DNA of 64,000 bases from Talpa occidentalis (GCF_014898055.3 NW_023605083.1:62660228-62724227), one strand, 5' to 3'. Positions 47,666 to 60,424 are shown, counted from the stretch's first letter. Translations and numbers: made by a program. The notes: generated by a model from the letters alone, not told the origin.

Positions 47666-47901
47666 CACAGTGGGTTGAGCACAGCGCTGTAAAGCTGTCC
47701 GCAGTCTCTGCAGTGCAGGTTTGATTCCCAGCCGGCCAGGGAGATACCCACATGGCACGGCAGACCTCTCCTGCCTCGCCCACTGCTACCCTCAGCTTAT
47801 TCTGCTCCCCACTCTGTCTCTGGTGAATCCTCTCACCCTCCCATGCCTCTGGCCTGTCCCCCAGTTCTTATATAAATAAAAATAAATATTTAAAAATAAA
47901 T
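47666..47901 (+). mobile_element. tRNA-derived SINE, 5'-shortened, with internal deletion
   Basis: The copy starts within the head at CACAGTGGGTTGAGC and lacks the GGGCCTCCC start. A second gap removes the AGTGTATTTCAG...TGCC region (CCCTCAGC joins TTATTCTGCTCCCC). A perfect 15-bp TSD, AAAATTAGTGCCACA, lies at 47651-47665 and 47902-47916. This shows that the 5' shortening was present when it inserted. Confidence 0.94.
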
Positions 47902-47916
47902 AAAATTAGTGCCACA

Positions 47917-48779
47917 GAATGTGCAGAGAACTAATTAGCTAGTGAAATAAACTAAAACTTTGTCTGTTTCTTGACTTTCTGTTCTGCTTTACTAAACTAC
48001 ATTGGTCTATCATGTGCCAATACCACAATGTGAATTTATACTGTGTTCTAAAATTCCATAATGCAAATGTCACCTCTTCATTCTTTGTTTCCACAATTTT
48101 ATTGCAAACTTAAGATGTTAAGCTTAAGTTCAGTTGAAGATGTAGAAGTTTGCAGGGCTCTCACGAGCACAAATTTTAAATTATGAATAAACTAAAAACT
48201 ATTTTGTGTTAATATATTGAGCCCTCTGAATAAAACCAATAACAAAGATTTCCAGGAGGGATAGACCCTTCCAGAGTGAGCAGAGACTTTGGACTCTTTT
48301 TTTTCTGAGCACACTTACTGAATTAAGCAGAACGAATCTGCTGCAGTAAGAATAAACCAGTTAATAGTCATATGACCTAGCATAATGGAATAGAATCTTA
48401 GGAACCCCAAATAAGACTTCACTATTCTTGTCAGCAATTTTCCACAATGGATTTCTACTTAATGTCTGGCAAAAGCAGATGGAAAGATGGGGGCAAGGAT
48501 GCAAAACAAATGGAGATCCCCATGTCCAGAAAAGAACCTATTGTATACAGAGACAAGAGTTGATGCTCAAGAAATTTAAAAAAAAAAAAATTTAAAGGTA
48601 ACCCTGAAACTAACTAAACCAGCAAACCAGTCTCTGTCCTGTTAATTTGCTAATAACACCAAAGTATAAAGCTTTCCCACTCCCATTCTAGATTCCTAGA
48701 AAGAAGAAAATGATCTTCTTATGGAAGAAAGTAATATCTGATCTAATCTCTATTGTTTTTAAACACAATAAAAAGTTAA
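47917..48779. other. Unannotated intergenic sequence
   Basis: An A12 tract lies near 48580. No gene or repeat family is recognised. Confidence 0.4.
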
Positions 48780-49090
48780 ATTCATGGAAAGAAAAAAGGT
48801 TTCTTTGATTCAAAAACATAATCAATGGAAAGAGAACTACAGAGGACCCAAAAGTGGGATAATCTGAGAATTATGAAATCATTACTAAGAAATGTTTTTA
48901 AATTAGAACAAAACTAGACCTGATGAAAGGAAAGATAATTTCAACATAGAAATGGAAGCACTAAAACGGTCATTCTAAAATATTTTACATCAGGAATGTT
49001 TTGAATGGTTTAATAGCAGACTAGATAAAGCAGAAGAAAGAATTAGTGAACTTAAAGACATGAATAGAAACATATATTAAAACAGAAAAA
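48780..49090 (+). repeat. Old L1/HAL1 ORF1-type relic
   Basis: The wording CAGACTAGATAAAGCAGAAG, AAAGAATTAGTGAACTTAAA matches the coiled-coil part of ORF1 in old L1 or HAL1 elements (RLDEAEERISEL-like). Frames are broken. Confidence 0.5.
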
Positions 49091-49369
49091 TAAGCTTTCT
49101 TTGTAAAGGGAAGAATGAAAGGGATATAATATTTCTCTTTAATAATTTCCACATATCCATAGGTTAGCTTAAGGACCATAGCTCTAAACCCAACTCAGGA
49201 AAGCCAAGAAAACTGAATTAATGTAAAGAAAGAACACCCTAGAGGAGTAAAACCAAGGAAGAAAAAAAACTTAAAACCTTTCAGTATCTGGTAACCAAGA
49301 TTTTGTTCTCATAATCTAAAAGCTTAGTTTTGTCTTGCTTTGTCCATTTGTTTGTTTCTTTAAATTTTG

Positions 49370-49810
49370 AGTGAAATCACAGTGTCATGTCTGTCTTTCT
49401 CTGTCTGACATTTCACTTTGTATAATACCTTCATGATCTAGCCACTGCAAGATTTCATCTCCTTATGAATGAGTAGTATTCCATTGTGCATACAAACATA
49501 CACATCTTTATTCATTCATCTATCAGTGGTCACATATGTTGTTTCCAAATCTTGGCTAATGAAAATAATGCTGCAATGAATATAAAGCATGTGTCTTTCT
49601 AAATTAGTGTCTTTATATTCTTTGGATAATTATGTAGCAGTGAAATAACTGGATCACATGGTATTTTTATTCTGAATACTTTGATTGAGGTAACAATGGT
49701 TTACAGCATTGTATATGGTTCAGAGGTACATGGTCACAAATTTCAGGTGTAAGTTACCATACTAAACCCAACACCAAGGCATCAAAGTCCATAGTAGCCG
49801 CACCAATTTA
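49370..49810 (-). repeat. Old L1 3' end (L1M type), antisense
   Basis: From left to right: TCATGATCTAGCCACTGCAA, GAGTAGTATTCCATTGTGCA, TTATTCATTCATCTATCAGT, GTTGTTTCCAAATCTTGGCT, AATAATGCTGCAATGAATAT, GAAATAACTGGATCACATGG. This is the antisense of the ORF2 end in old L1s. The part from 49669 (TGATTGAGGTAACAATGGTT) resembles an L1M 3'UTR and may be a second fragment. Confidence 0.7.
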
Positions 49811-50997
49811 TATTCTCCGTTTTGCCTATATTTGAAGATAATTTTTCAGTTGTTTACATCTGAAGGTTGTTCTATAAAGTTTTCAACTCAACTTGAGCAA
49901 TAAATATTTTCCTACAAAACTGCCAGTTTTGATACTTGTTAGGATTACAGAACATATTCTCTTATCAATGTTTTAAAACTCTGTTATTTACAGAAATATC
50001 TCATTTTAATTCATAACATTGTATTTTGTTTTTACATGAGTAATTTTATTTGACATATCTGTTTTATTTGCATTAGTAGATTCTGCTTTTATATTTAATT
50101 CTTTTTTTTTACTTCCCTTATTTTCTGACTCTTTGATGAATGTTATTTTCAATTTTTTTTGAATTAATAGAAACTCACTAAAAGAATACCTTCTGGATAT
50201 AATTTTATCTTCCAGTATGTAAAAATCTATATCCACTGTTATCAGCATTTTCAATAATCTCAGCTTCAGTTTTTTCCCTATTTAACTCAAGAGACATATT
50301 AGTTAGAAATAGGTTTGGCTACTACTACTAAATAATAGTAGCTAAAAGAAGGTAAAGGGGTTGAGTCTTCTTCTCTCTTATAAGATATATATACCACTAG
50401 TTTCCACAGCAGAGTTTCCAAGTCATGACACACCATGACTTCAGATCACTCTGTTGATCTTAGCATCATGTAAGCATCTTAGCCCATAGAAGAAGCATAA
50501 GGGGGAAGGGAGAATTTGCAAAGAATTGGTTGCACATTTCACTTTCATCCATGTCAGAATTTAGTCACATGGCCACATCTAGACTCAGGAGATGCTGGGA
50601 AAATACTCTTGCTACTACTTGGCCATGTTCTCAATTAAAAATTCTATTACTATGTGAAATGGAAGACCAGGTAAACAGGGAACAATATCAGTATCTGCCA
50701 CAGATCATATTAAAAATATTTCCACTGAGTTGATTTGTTTATTTTAAATTTCAAATATTTTTTCAGTGGGTCAAATACTAGAACTTAAAATATTTTCAGT
50801 TTTTAAATTAATTGATACATTTTATACCTTAATACATGATTATATAAGTTTTCAATGTCCATATATAATGTGTTTTCTTTGTAGTGTATAAAGTTTCATA
50901 CAGATTTATAAATCAGCTCTCCCATCTTGTTTTCTTCTTGTCCACTCTGACCTATAGCTCTTTACATGTCAATAGCATTCTTCCCAGAAAAAAAAAA
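49811..50997. other. Unannotated AT-rich sequence
   Basis: No gene or repeat family is recognised. Frames of 82 codons or fewer look random. Confidence 0.4.
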
Positions 50998-51007
50998 CTC
51001 CGGTTAG

Positions 51008-52105
51008 CATAAAAACATAGAAGGAAATATAGGCGAAACACTACATGATATTCACATCAAAGACATCTTTACAGACACATCACCCAAAGCAGTGATAGTG
51101 AAGCCAAAGGTAAATAGCTGGGACTACATCAAATTAAAGAGCTTCTGCACAGCAAAAGAGACAATAACAAAAACAAAGAGAAACCCCAACGACTGGGAGA
51201 ACATTTTTGCACACAATACTAATGATAAAGGACTGATCACAAAAATCTGCAAAGAGCTGATGAGACTCAACAACAAAGAAAATAATCCAGTCAAAAAATG
51301 GGCAGAAGAGCTAAAAAGAAACTTCTCTGAAGAGGAAATGCAAATGGCCAACAGGCATATGAAAAAATGTTCAACGTCACTTGTAATCAGGGAAATTCAA
51401 ATCAAAACTACAATGAGATACCATCTCACACCAGTGAGAATGGCACATATTAAAAAAAACTAGCAACAACAAATGTTGGCGAGGATGTGGAGAAAAAGGA
51501 ACTCTCCTGCACTGTTGGTGGGAGTGCAAACTGGTCCAACCACTATGGAGAGCTGTGTGGAGATTTCTGGACCTACTAAACATAGAGCTTCCATATGATC
51601 CAGCAATTCCACTCCTAGGTATTTACCCAAAGGACACAGAAACATCAATTTGAAAGAGCACCTGCACCGCACCCCTATGTTTATAGCAGCACTGTTTACA
51701 ATAGCTAAGCTTTGGAAACAGCCCAAATGCCCAAAAATAGATGACTGGATCAAGAAGATGTGGTACATATACACCATGGAATATTACTCAGCATTCGAAA
51801 AAGATAAACACATGCAATTTGCAGCAACATGGATGGCGCTGGAAGGGATCATGCTCAGCGAAATAAGCCAGAAAGAAAAAGAAAAATACCAGATGGTCTC
51901 ACTCATAGCAGGAATCTAGAAAACTTAAATAAGGGTCCAGGAAAATGAATAACTATAAGAAAGTGAAAATCAAAATCAACAAAAAACTATGAACCAGAGA
52001 CACTATGGGGGGTTGGGGGTGGGGAGGGGAGGGATTGGGGTCAAAATAAGGGGGTTGCAATTGTATGGGGAATATAAAAATAAAATTTATAAAAAAAAAA
52101 AAAAA
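51008..52105 (+). mobile_element. 5'-truncated L1, sense
   Basis: The element begins inside ORF2 (CATAAAAACATAGAAGGAAA) and ends with 3'UTR and poly(A). TSD CTCCGGTTAG lies at 50998-51007 and 52107-52116, with A-rich sequence before both. The 3'UTR G-rich tract is at about 52008-52042. Confidence 0.95.
51012..51919 (+). pseudogene. L1 ORF2 C-terminal fragment, frameshifted
   Basis: The first part encodes [20 protein letters not shown] and [20 protein letters not shown]. The frame breaks at a run of eight A at 51452-51459, where the other copies have seven. The last part, ending [11 protein letters not shown] at 51919, is in another frame. A small local change near 51650-51675 (CACCGCACCCC) further alters the frame. 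It is non-functional. Confidence 0.9.
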
Positions 52106-52116
52106 CCTCCGGTTAG

Positions 52117-55100
52117 TTTCCTTTTACTCATTTTCCAGTTTTCTACAATTTCAGTTTTCTACAATTTCTCTCTGAATACATGCTTAGAGGTGGCAGGTAC
52201 ATGACAACTTCATATATTCCACTGTCATAGTCCTGTAAAATGTAGCTCATTTTAGGAATGGCTAATTTGCTATTTTTCACTGGCATTAGTAAGTACCTGT
52301 TACAAATATGCCTCTTAAATAAAAAACTAACAGCTATAATTAGCTAATTCAGTCTACTTCAAGTTGTAGTTTCACAATAAGTTCTTCCCCCAAAAAAAGC
52401 TTTTACCCAAATTCCAATAATATGATTTGGTTGTTTTTAAGGTTAAGATTTTTCAAAACTACTGTATATTATAGTCAAAATTTTTCTACACCCCCTATGT
52501 TTTTCAGCGGAAAGAACAAGCACTATTCATTATTGTGGCATGTTTCCATTATTGTTTTTACATTTTTAAATTATGTCTATTGATCTTACATAAAATTGCA
52601 TAAATTATTTTTAAAACTATGGTACAATTTCACATATGCCTACAAAAATTTTATAATTTTTTAAAAAATACAAGGTTTTTCATTTTACAAAATATAGCCT
52701 AAGCAGTGCACAACTGCAAAGTTAAAAATAAGATGCAGATTGGTAAAAAAAAAAAAAAATACACTAAAAACTGTAGAGTTAAAATTTTAGAAGCTGAATT
52801 CTTACTCATAAGATGTGTTTTTCCCAAAGTTAGGTTAATAATCTTGCATGCCTTGCACTGTGGTTCAACTATAAAAACAATGGAACTCTATCAAGATGAG
52901 ACTATTGAGGGGGGGAGAGAAGAAAGCACAGAGAGGTGAGGAGGATATGATTTTAACATTTGAAACTCAACTTTATAATGAGAAACAGAGGAGACATGAT
53001 GTCATACTGCAGAAGGTAGCTCTGCTGTATTTTTTTTTTTCAAGCTGGCTTGACCTGAGATTTTCAACAAAGTCCAGATGGAAAGAAGGGAGAAATATAT
53101 ATTTTTCAAGTTTGAAACAAAGACTTAAAGCAGAGGGTTTCTCGCTCATGAATTTAACATGCCTGCATTTAATGCAGACCAAGTCAAATCACCTCATTAT
53201 CCCCTCCTTTCCTCCTTGCCCCAAACCCTTTACCCTCTCTCTGAATCTGCAGGATATTGTCTGGCCTTTTAGTCTCCTAACCACTGACTGAGGAAGGAGG
53301 TCCTTTAATTCCCGCTGATGGGAAAGTCATCTATCATTTTTTATCAACTGTAACTCATGTTTGTTTTTGTGTTTTTTATTAGTTTCATTTTCACATTTTA
53401 AGAGCTCCAAAATTGGGGTGGGTCTTAACAATCAAGATGCTTTGTAGTTTAACTGGCAAGGCTTTTGTTTATGTATCTGCTGGGATTTGTATTCTCTTAA
53501 ATGGAACATAAAATAATGTTGCATCCTCGTCAATGTTGTCTCAGAATTTACAAAATATGGTACTTTAATGGGGGTGACTAATGAGGCACAGAGGCTTTAT
53601 TTGCTTTGTTTTGTTTTTATTCCAGAGTAACTTCAGGGTTTAAGAAGAGACCAAGAAAGTGCCCTAGGGCTGGTCAACTTCCATGAAAGGTCACTGCTAT
53701 GGCTCCTCTGGATTATGCAGCTATAAAGCCAGCAGTCATATTCCCCCTGCGGAATGGTTGTCCATCTGTCCCTGAAAGCTGTGGAGAGTGTATCTAGGTA
53801 GAGAATGAAGCCCAAAATCTTCAAAGAGGAAGGGTTGGAGTCTGCAAACCCTACTCCCCAAAAATCCAAGGCCAGGGAAATTTGGGGTTAAGCAAGGATG
53901 CCAGTATCCAAGAGATACTGGAAAGAAGTGACAGGCAAATCAAAAGAGATATCATTGAGAAAAAAAGGTTTGCTTTTTCTTGAGTGAGTGGTGCAACCCC
54001 AAGACAAGCCACAGTTTTAGGGAGAAAGGCAGCAGGTAGCTGAGACAGGAAGCTCTGCAGACTCAGCCACCCTTGCATAGTGTGGAGCATTTTAAAGAGC
54101 ATTGACCAAGCACCAAATGTAGTAGCCCAGCCAGGAACCGCTGCAGTGCTGGCAGGAATTCAGACCTTCAAGAGCGTTTCCTCAATGGCAGACAGGCACC
54201 CATATGGCTGAGCAGGTCCAGATTTATAGCAGCAACAACAGCAGGCAGAAGCCAAAGCAATCGTACCAGTGAACTCATTCAACTTGCCAGTCCCCTCTCT
54301 CCACCTGGCATCTGAAAATAAGACTGAAGCCCTCTGGCCTGGGAATGTCTCTGAACTCATGGAAAATTAACTGAAAATTAAGATTGTTGCCAATCTGTGC
54401 ATCCCACTTGCTAGAGTAGACCATTTGCCTGACACATACTAAGAAAGCTGTTACAAATTAGGCACCAAGAAGAATCTTTAAGGTTCCAATCCATAAGAAG
54501 TTATGGTTATTCTAAGGAAAACAGTCACAAAATGTTGTTTACATATGCAAAACTAGTAAATGGATTAAAGTGGAATAAAGATTCAAACCCAGGTCAGCCT
54601 GACTTGGAAAGTCATGTTCTTTTTACAATGTCATGCTGGCCATCTCTGAAGACTTGTGAGTTTTCATAGGGACACAGTCACAAGTTCCTCAGAAATCATC
54701 CACAATGCTTTACTGTTTTTTTTTTTTTTAATATCAGGTTAGATAACATAATCCCTGTTGGGTTTGGGATATGAAGAGGAAATATCAGATGGGCCTAGAA
54801 CCAATTTCAGTCAAGTTTCCTTGGGTTCACTGTGAGCTGGTTAATGCAAAGCTTGACAAACTTAGGAGTTATATCAATAAAAGCCTTCTCTGAGAGGTTT
54901 TCTGAATAACTGAAGACCATGATTCTATTTCCTACAGAGAAGCTCTTTGAGTTGCCATAAAGAAAATTTGTCCTGAAAAATTGTCTTTCAGACTCTTTCC
55001 ATCTATCTGAAAGGTAGACAGGTCTATCACTAATCTAACATCCATTTACTAATGGATAGATGGAGCAATTCTAGAACTTTCTAGACATTGAAATCCTGAA

Positions 55101-56890
55101 AGCAAAAGGGACAACTGATAGTACGCATTATTTTGATTAGATTTTTACATTCCTTTTCTGATTACAAAATATGATATCACTTTGTATCAACTGTGGAATA
55201 AAAATCATTTGTATGAACAGAAGATAAAATATTTGATTCATAATCTCCCTATGAAGTGATAAGAACTATTACCAGGTTGAATTACTATGTTTCTAGTCAC
55301 AGTTATTTTTAAAAATCCTAATTAGTACCACACATGAAAATATTTTTATATCCTTCTTTTACTTAATATTACATCATGAGTTTTCCCCTGGTCCTAACAA
55401 ATTTCCACGACATGCCAAGCTTGTAATTTTGGGTATGGGCCATCAGGAATTCTAGTTGTAACACAGGAAAATAAAAGAACATATTGCCTGTCTGCTAATA
55501 TGTTGGTAGAGGTAAAAGTAGCCAAAGCATCCCAGATGGGGGCATTCTTGAGAAGCAATGGGAAACCCAATAGTATTTCAAAATACATGAGTAGATAACA
55601 AACAAAAATCACAAAACATCTCCCCCAAACATTATTTCACTCTAAACATGAAATAAGTTTATACTTCAAGTGCAGAGAGGAACAGGAATTGGGTGGCCAA
55701 AGAGTATTTGTCTTTAATCTGTAATATCCTGATTTTAAATGTAAAGTATATGTTACTATATTATATATGTAATAAAAAATTATTTAAACAATAATGCAAA
55801 TAGAATCCTTACTGTATACCTAGCATTGGTATTTTTTCAATAAGCATTTGCCGGAAGAATGGGTCAAAGAAATATCAAATAATTCCTGACTCTTATTTTA
55901 CAGATAAGCAGATAACACTGCAAACATCAAACATCTGACTAGCATAGCATAGCACACCACAGCACAATGACCTTGCATGTTAGGGTCCAAACTCAAACAA
56001 GAAGAGGCAGTTAGGTGGTAGAAGAGAACTAAAATATATGAAAACATAGCCACATAATGTTTAAATGATTGTGTATATCCAGAGTCATTAGCAGAATAAA
56101 TGGTGGCTGCCTTAAGTGATAAGAACTTTGTTAAAATAGCTGAGAAGTTTGAAGAAGCAAGGTCAGGAAATAGGCAGAAACCAGGGAAGGCTGAGCAGCT
56201 GAACCCCAGAGAAGGTCATGTCAGTGGAAGAGTCCATCAGACTTTGCTGCCACCACCAAAAGAGATTAAGCTGAAGATTACATGCTGAAGATTACTCAAG
56301 AGGTGGTGGAGCTGGGATTGAGCCCAGACAGCCTGATTCCAGACTCTCAACTACTATTGTATTCTACTCAAATCAGAGCTGTGAAATCTGTAAAACCTGT
56401 TGCACCCAGAGATATGGAAAATATCTTTACAGTGATGTAAATGGCTGCTTCATACTCTCCTGCTGGCAGTTTCCACTTTCTCTCAGATCTACTGACTGGG
56501 CACAGTGAAGACATGGACCAGGCATACTCCTGTCATATCTTGCATATTGTGCATAATAATATGTTCATGGAAGCAGACTGCACATGTGTGCAGCAATATT
56601 CACTGGCAGTAAAATTGATGAGAAATCTAGGGGAGATGATGGAAACATGGATATACTTGTCACCTAAATAAAGGAGACAAAAATTTACATGACTTCATAA
56701 TTAGTTTCATTTGTAATTACATAATTTATTATTTTAAATCAATAGCCCTCTAAAATTATCCTTCTCTAAACAGCATTTTGTACCAACAATCTCCCACTTG
56801 TCCTTGTCTCTCCCCTCTTTTGCCTCTTCCTATTCCTCTTATGATCATATTTTCCCTCTCCTTCTCCCTTATTTATTATTTTAAAATAAA
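52117..56890. other. Long unannotated block
   Basis: Small MIR-like traces occur at about 54580-54605 (AGATTCAAACCCAGGTCAGC), 55890-55930 and 56290-56345 (GTGGTGGAGCTGGGATTGAG). A T11 tract is at 53029 and a T-rich run at 54716-54729. The 131-codon frame at 52896-53291 has no recognisable domain. I see no exon I can support. Confidence 0.4.
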
Positions 56891-56896
56891 TATATG

Positions 56897-57160
56897 GTCC
56901 TTACAGTGGCGCAAGGGGTTAAGTCAGTACTGTGAAGCTGTCCGCAGCCACTGTCACATGAGTTCAATCCCCGGCCAGGGAGCTACCCACATGGTGCAGC
57001 AGACCTCTCCTGTCTCCCCCACTGCTCCCCTCAGCAGTGTGTTTCAGTCAGTCTGCCTGTTCTGTTCCCCACTCTGTCTCTGGTGAATCCTCTCACCTCC
57101 CCACACCTCTGGCCTATACCCCAGTTCATGTATGCTTCAATAAATGAAATAAATCTTTAA
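56897..57160 (+). mobile_element. tRNA-derived SINE
   Basis: The head is worn (GTCCTTACAGTGGCGCAAGG) but the B-box region (AGTTCAATCCC), body and tail (CTTCAATAAATGAAATAAAT) are present. It has the GAATCC...CTGGCCTATACCCCAGTTC 3' variant. Similar AT-rich flanks (TTTTAAAATAAATATAT and TTTTTAAAAGAATATAT) may be the TSD. Confidence 0.92.
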
Positions 57161-59240
57161 AAATTTTTTAAAAGAATATATTTATATATATAGTTCTTAG
57201 ATGCTACAGGGTGTTGTCTGTTCCTAGAAAACTCTTTGGAATAAGTTAAGGCATAGCACAAATTCTGTTCTGTCTGGTGAAAATTCCAGTGATCTATCAC
57301 ATTTTTCTGTGACAAAGCTTTCTGGATGAGTATTAGCAAACTTCTTTATAAGAGACAGAGACCAGGAATGTGAAGGGGACCCAAACTACATAGAGAGCAC
57401 AATCCTGATTAAGCCTTCGAGAACCCAAAATATATTTGAAACCAAAGGTTAATGACTCCATTTGTTATATTACACTCTAGCAAATATGAACTGAAAGCAT
57501 CAACTTCTCAAGCAGTTTGCACTAAGCACTGTAACAGTCACGTCAACTTTAACCAGTTTAATCAGGTATTTAGGGATGCCAGATTAAATATTCATAAAAG
57601 TAGAAGAGATTATTCACTACTCTTATTTATGTTTCAGAATAGAGAGTGCCTAATTATGGGTGGAACCTGTACATCTTAAAAAATATCTATAACCTTTCAC
57701 ATTCTTAAACAATTCTGGAAAAATCAGGTTATTTTATATAGTCAGAGATCTGTCTGGAACTCTCTTAGACTTAAAATGTACCCTGGACATATATTGTGCT
57801 TTTGAAAACTTGGACAGAATAAAATTTCATGGAAATTCTGATGGCAACCACAAATGTTTGCAATGTTTACAGTTGTCGCAGACTGGAGGAGAGCGACTAC
57901 CCCGTTATTGGGATAGAGCTATTTGTAATATTGAGACAGCATGACACAGAGAAAAACCAGAGAATTTGGAGATAGGCAGATCTGGGCTGGAAAACATATA
58001 GGAGAGAATGCCTGTATGTCCATCTGTAGACCCATTGTCTACAGAGATAGAAACACTTCCTTCCTTCCTCAGGGACACTATTTCGAAGTGAATGAAAAGT
58101 CTGTAAAGGATTGTGAGCTACTTCAAAACAGGAGTGCAGCATAAATATCAAATAATTTTTTCTTCTATAGGTTGCAGTTCATTTACTCTTGGCAAAAAGA
58201 CAAATATGATAGTATTTACTCAGGATGTTGAATGGATAGCTAGCTTAAAAATATACAGGAAACATTCAATGTTTGCAATCAGGCTTGGAAATTCTTAGTG
58301 TCATTAATATTTGATATTACATACAGGAAGCATTAAGTGTTAGAAAACTGGCTTGGGAATGCTGAGGATTATTAATTTTTTATTTATATATTATTTTAAT
58401 CTGTGTGATTTAACAACTTTTGCTAAAATTGAAATTCATTCCTTTTATCAGGTATGTTCCCCCGGATTCCAAAACAGATCTTAAGAAATTTAAAAGGAAA
58501 TGAAACATTAATCTAAATATTAAGAGGATATGGTTAAAGAAGTAATTATGTCAGATATCTATGTGAGAAAAAAGTATTTCAGTTAAACAGAAGACATACT
58601 TCCATCATGTAAAGGGAACTAGAATGCACTGGTATAAATGGCTTTGCTTAGCAACTCCTGTAGCAACCTGTCCTGAAAATACAATAAATTTCTGATGAAA
58701 ATACTAAAAACTATGAAACAAGAAATAAGATTTACAGACACTATTATGGAAATGTATGGAAGGAAAAGAATTTTCACTGATGAAAATGTCAATGGAGCTA
58801 GATTAAGAAAAAATAATCCAGAGATTCTCAAACTTCATGTGAAGGAAAGGGCTCTGCTGAGTTGAAAGATGACAGTAGAGACATTTCATACTTCTGCTCT
58901 TTCTCTGGCTCCAAAGATCTCCAAATAAGAGATCTGTAACAAAGGCAGAAACAGGAAGTGCCTTGATAAGAATGTACAATGCAGGCTGTGATGGTTCATC
59001 TACTCTTTGGTTCAGAACGGAACTGAAGAAAATGTATGCCGCCTTCCAGCTGAAGGTACTCTATAAGTGTATACTCAGTAAGACAGTACAAAGGCTTAAG
59101 GCTAATCCGTTCATCTTGACTGATAAACAGGAGGTGTGAATAGGCCTTTCTGTTTTTTTAAAAGAACATTTTAATTTCAATTTTTTAAAATTTTTTAATT
59201 TTATATATTTTTTACATCATTTTTCATTTTTGCACAATGT
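57161..59240. other. Unannotated intergenic block
   Basis: No exon, RNA gene or repeat family is recognised. Several short open frames occur but none shows a recognisable domain. Confidence 0.4.
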
Positions 59241-59261
59241 GTGTATTTTGATCTTGGTTAT

Positions 59262-59524
59262 TTAGCAGCACTATTTACAATAGGTAAGCTATGGAAACAA
59301 CCCAAATGCCCAAAAATACATGACTGGATCAAGAAGTTGTGGTACATATACACCATGGAATATTACTCAGCAATCCAAAAAGATAAACACATGCAGTTTG
59401 CAGCAACATGGATGGAGCTAGAAGGGATCATGCTCAGTGAAATAAGCCAGAAAGAAAAAGAAAAATACCGGATGGTCTCACTCATAGCAGGAACCTAGAA
59501 AACCTAAATAAGGGACCAGGAAAA
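59262..59524 (+). pseudogene. L1 ORF2 3'-terminal fragment without UTR
   Basis: The piece holds the last roughly 75 codons of ORF2, ending [11 protein letters not shown] at 59498, then AGGGACCAGGAAAA. It stops there: the G-rich 3'UTR and poly(A) are absent and I find no TSD. It is probably the residue of a larger insertion cut by deletion or recombination. Confidence 0.88.
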
Positions 59525-60040
59525 AGACTAATTAATTATAATTTCAATTTTTATTGAAATTTTTATAATTAACTTTTAAATGTAAATTTTTGTAAAAGTT
59601 TGTCTCCAATTTTTTTAAACTGAAGAAGAAAATTTTTAATGGGCCCTATAAAAAATGAGGTATCACAAAGAAAAGAGAATCTCATTGTAATGACCTACCT
59701 ATCTCTAAAAATGATATTTGGTGTGGGGCAAAGGAAAAGTTTAGAAGACTTGGCATCCTTGCTAGGGTGCAAGAGAATAGAAGAAATACAAAAGAAAAAA
59801 CAGGAACAGTAAAATAATGTAACTAAATGAGACTCCAAGACAATAATTAGGAATGAACATGGCCTGAGTGAGATAAGGAAAAACAAGAAGGAAATTATCA
59901 CTGAAAAAGCAAAATTTAAATCTGTAATGGAGGCAGTAAAAAGAAGAAATGACATGGCAAAGAAAAAAAATGGGAAAAATAATAGCTGTAAAGGGTAAAA
60001 AGTTAAAATTATGTAAGTTAAAATGTAAAGGAATTAGATC
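59525..60040. other. Unannotated AT-rich sequence
   Basis: Low-complexity AT sequence near 59525-59640. The A-rich remainder (59860-60000) could be an old L1 piece but is not assignable. Confidence 0.4.
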
Positions 60041-60057
60041 AAAATCTAATCAAAGAG

Positions 60058-60407
60058 GGCCTCCCCGGTGGCGCAGCGGTTGAGCGCTGGGTTGCGAAGC
60101 TGCGCGCGGCCTCTGTGGCGCCGGTTCGATCCCCAGCTGCTCCCCAGACACCGGAGGAGGGTCCCGCATGGCGCGCAGACCTCTCCTGCCGCCCGCTGCT
60201 CCCCTCAGCAGTGTACTTCGGTCCTTCTGCCTGCTCTGCTCCCCGCTCTGGCTCTGGTGAATTCTCGCACCCTCCCGCGCTTCTGACTGTACCCAGTGCA
60301 TGTATAAACAAAACAAACAAAAAAACAAACCAGCAAACAAATAAATAAAAAGCATGCCTCTATTAAAAAAAAAAAAAAAAAAAAAAACAAAAAAAAAAAA
60401 AAAAAAA
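60058..60407 (+). mobile_element. Young CpG-rich tRNA-derived SINE with unusual tail
   Basis: This copy best keeps the tRNA-like promoter: A box TGGCGCAGCGG at 60069-60079 and B box GGTTCGATCCC at 60123-60133. Many CpGs remain, a sign of youth. A perfect 17-bp TSD, AAAATCTAATCAAAGAG, lies at 60041-60057 and 60408-60424. After the body the tail goes through AAACAAAC-type repeats and the non-SINE word AGCATGCCTCTATT at 60351-60364, then about 45 A with one C. The extra word may be sequence carried from the source locus. It shares an insertion after the B box with the copy at 61.0 kb. Confidence 0.96.
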
Positions 60408-60424
60408 AAAATCTAATCAAAGAG

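Noticed and set aside
52896..53291. 131-codon plus-strand frame as an exon
   Set aside because: Low-complexity start, no domain, and no convincing splice sites at its ends.
60058..60140. tRNA gene (A and B boxes present)
   Set aside because: The boxes belong to the SINE head. The full body, tail and TSD show a retroposed SINE, and no cloverleaf with acceptor pairing is evident.
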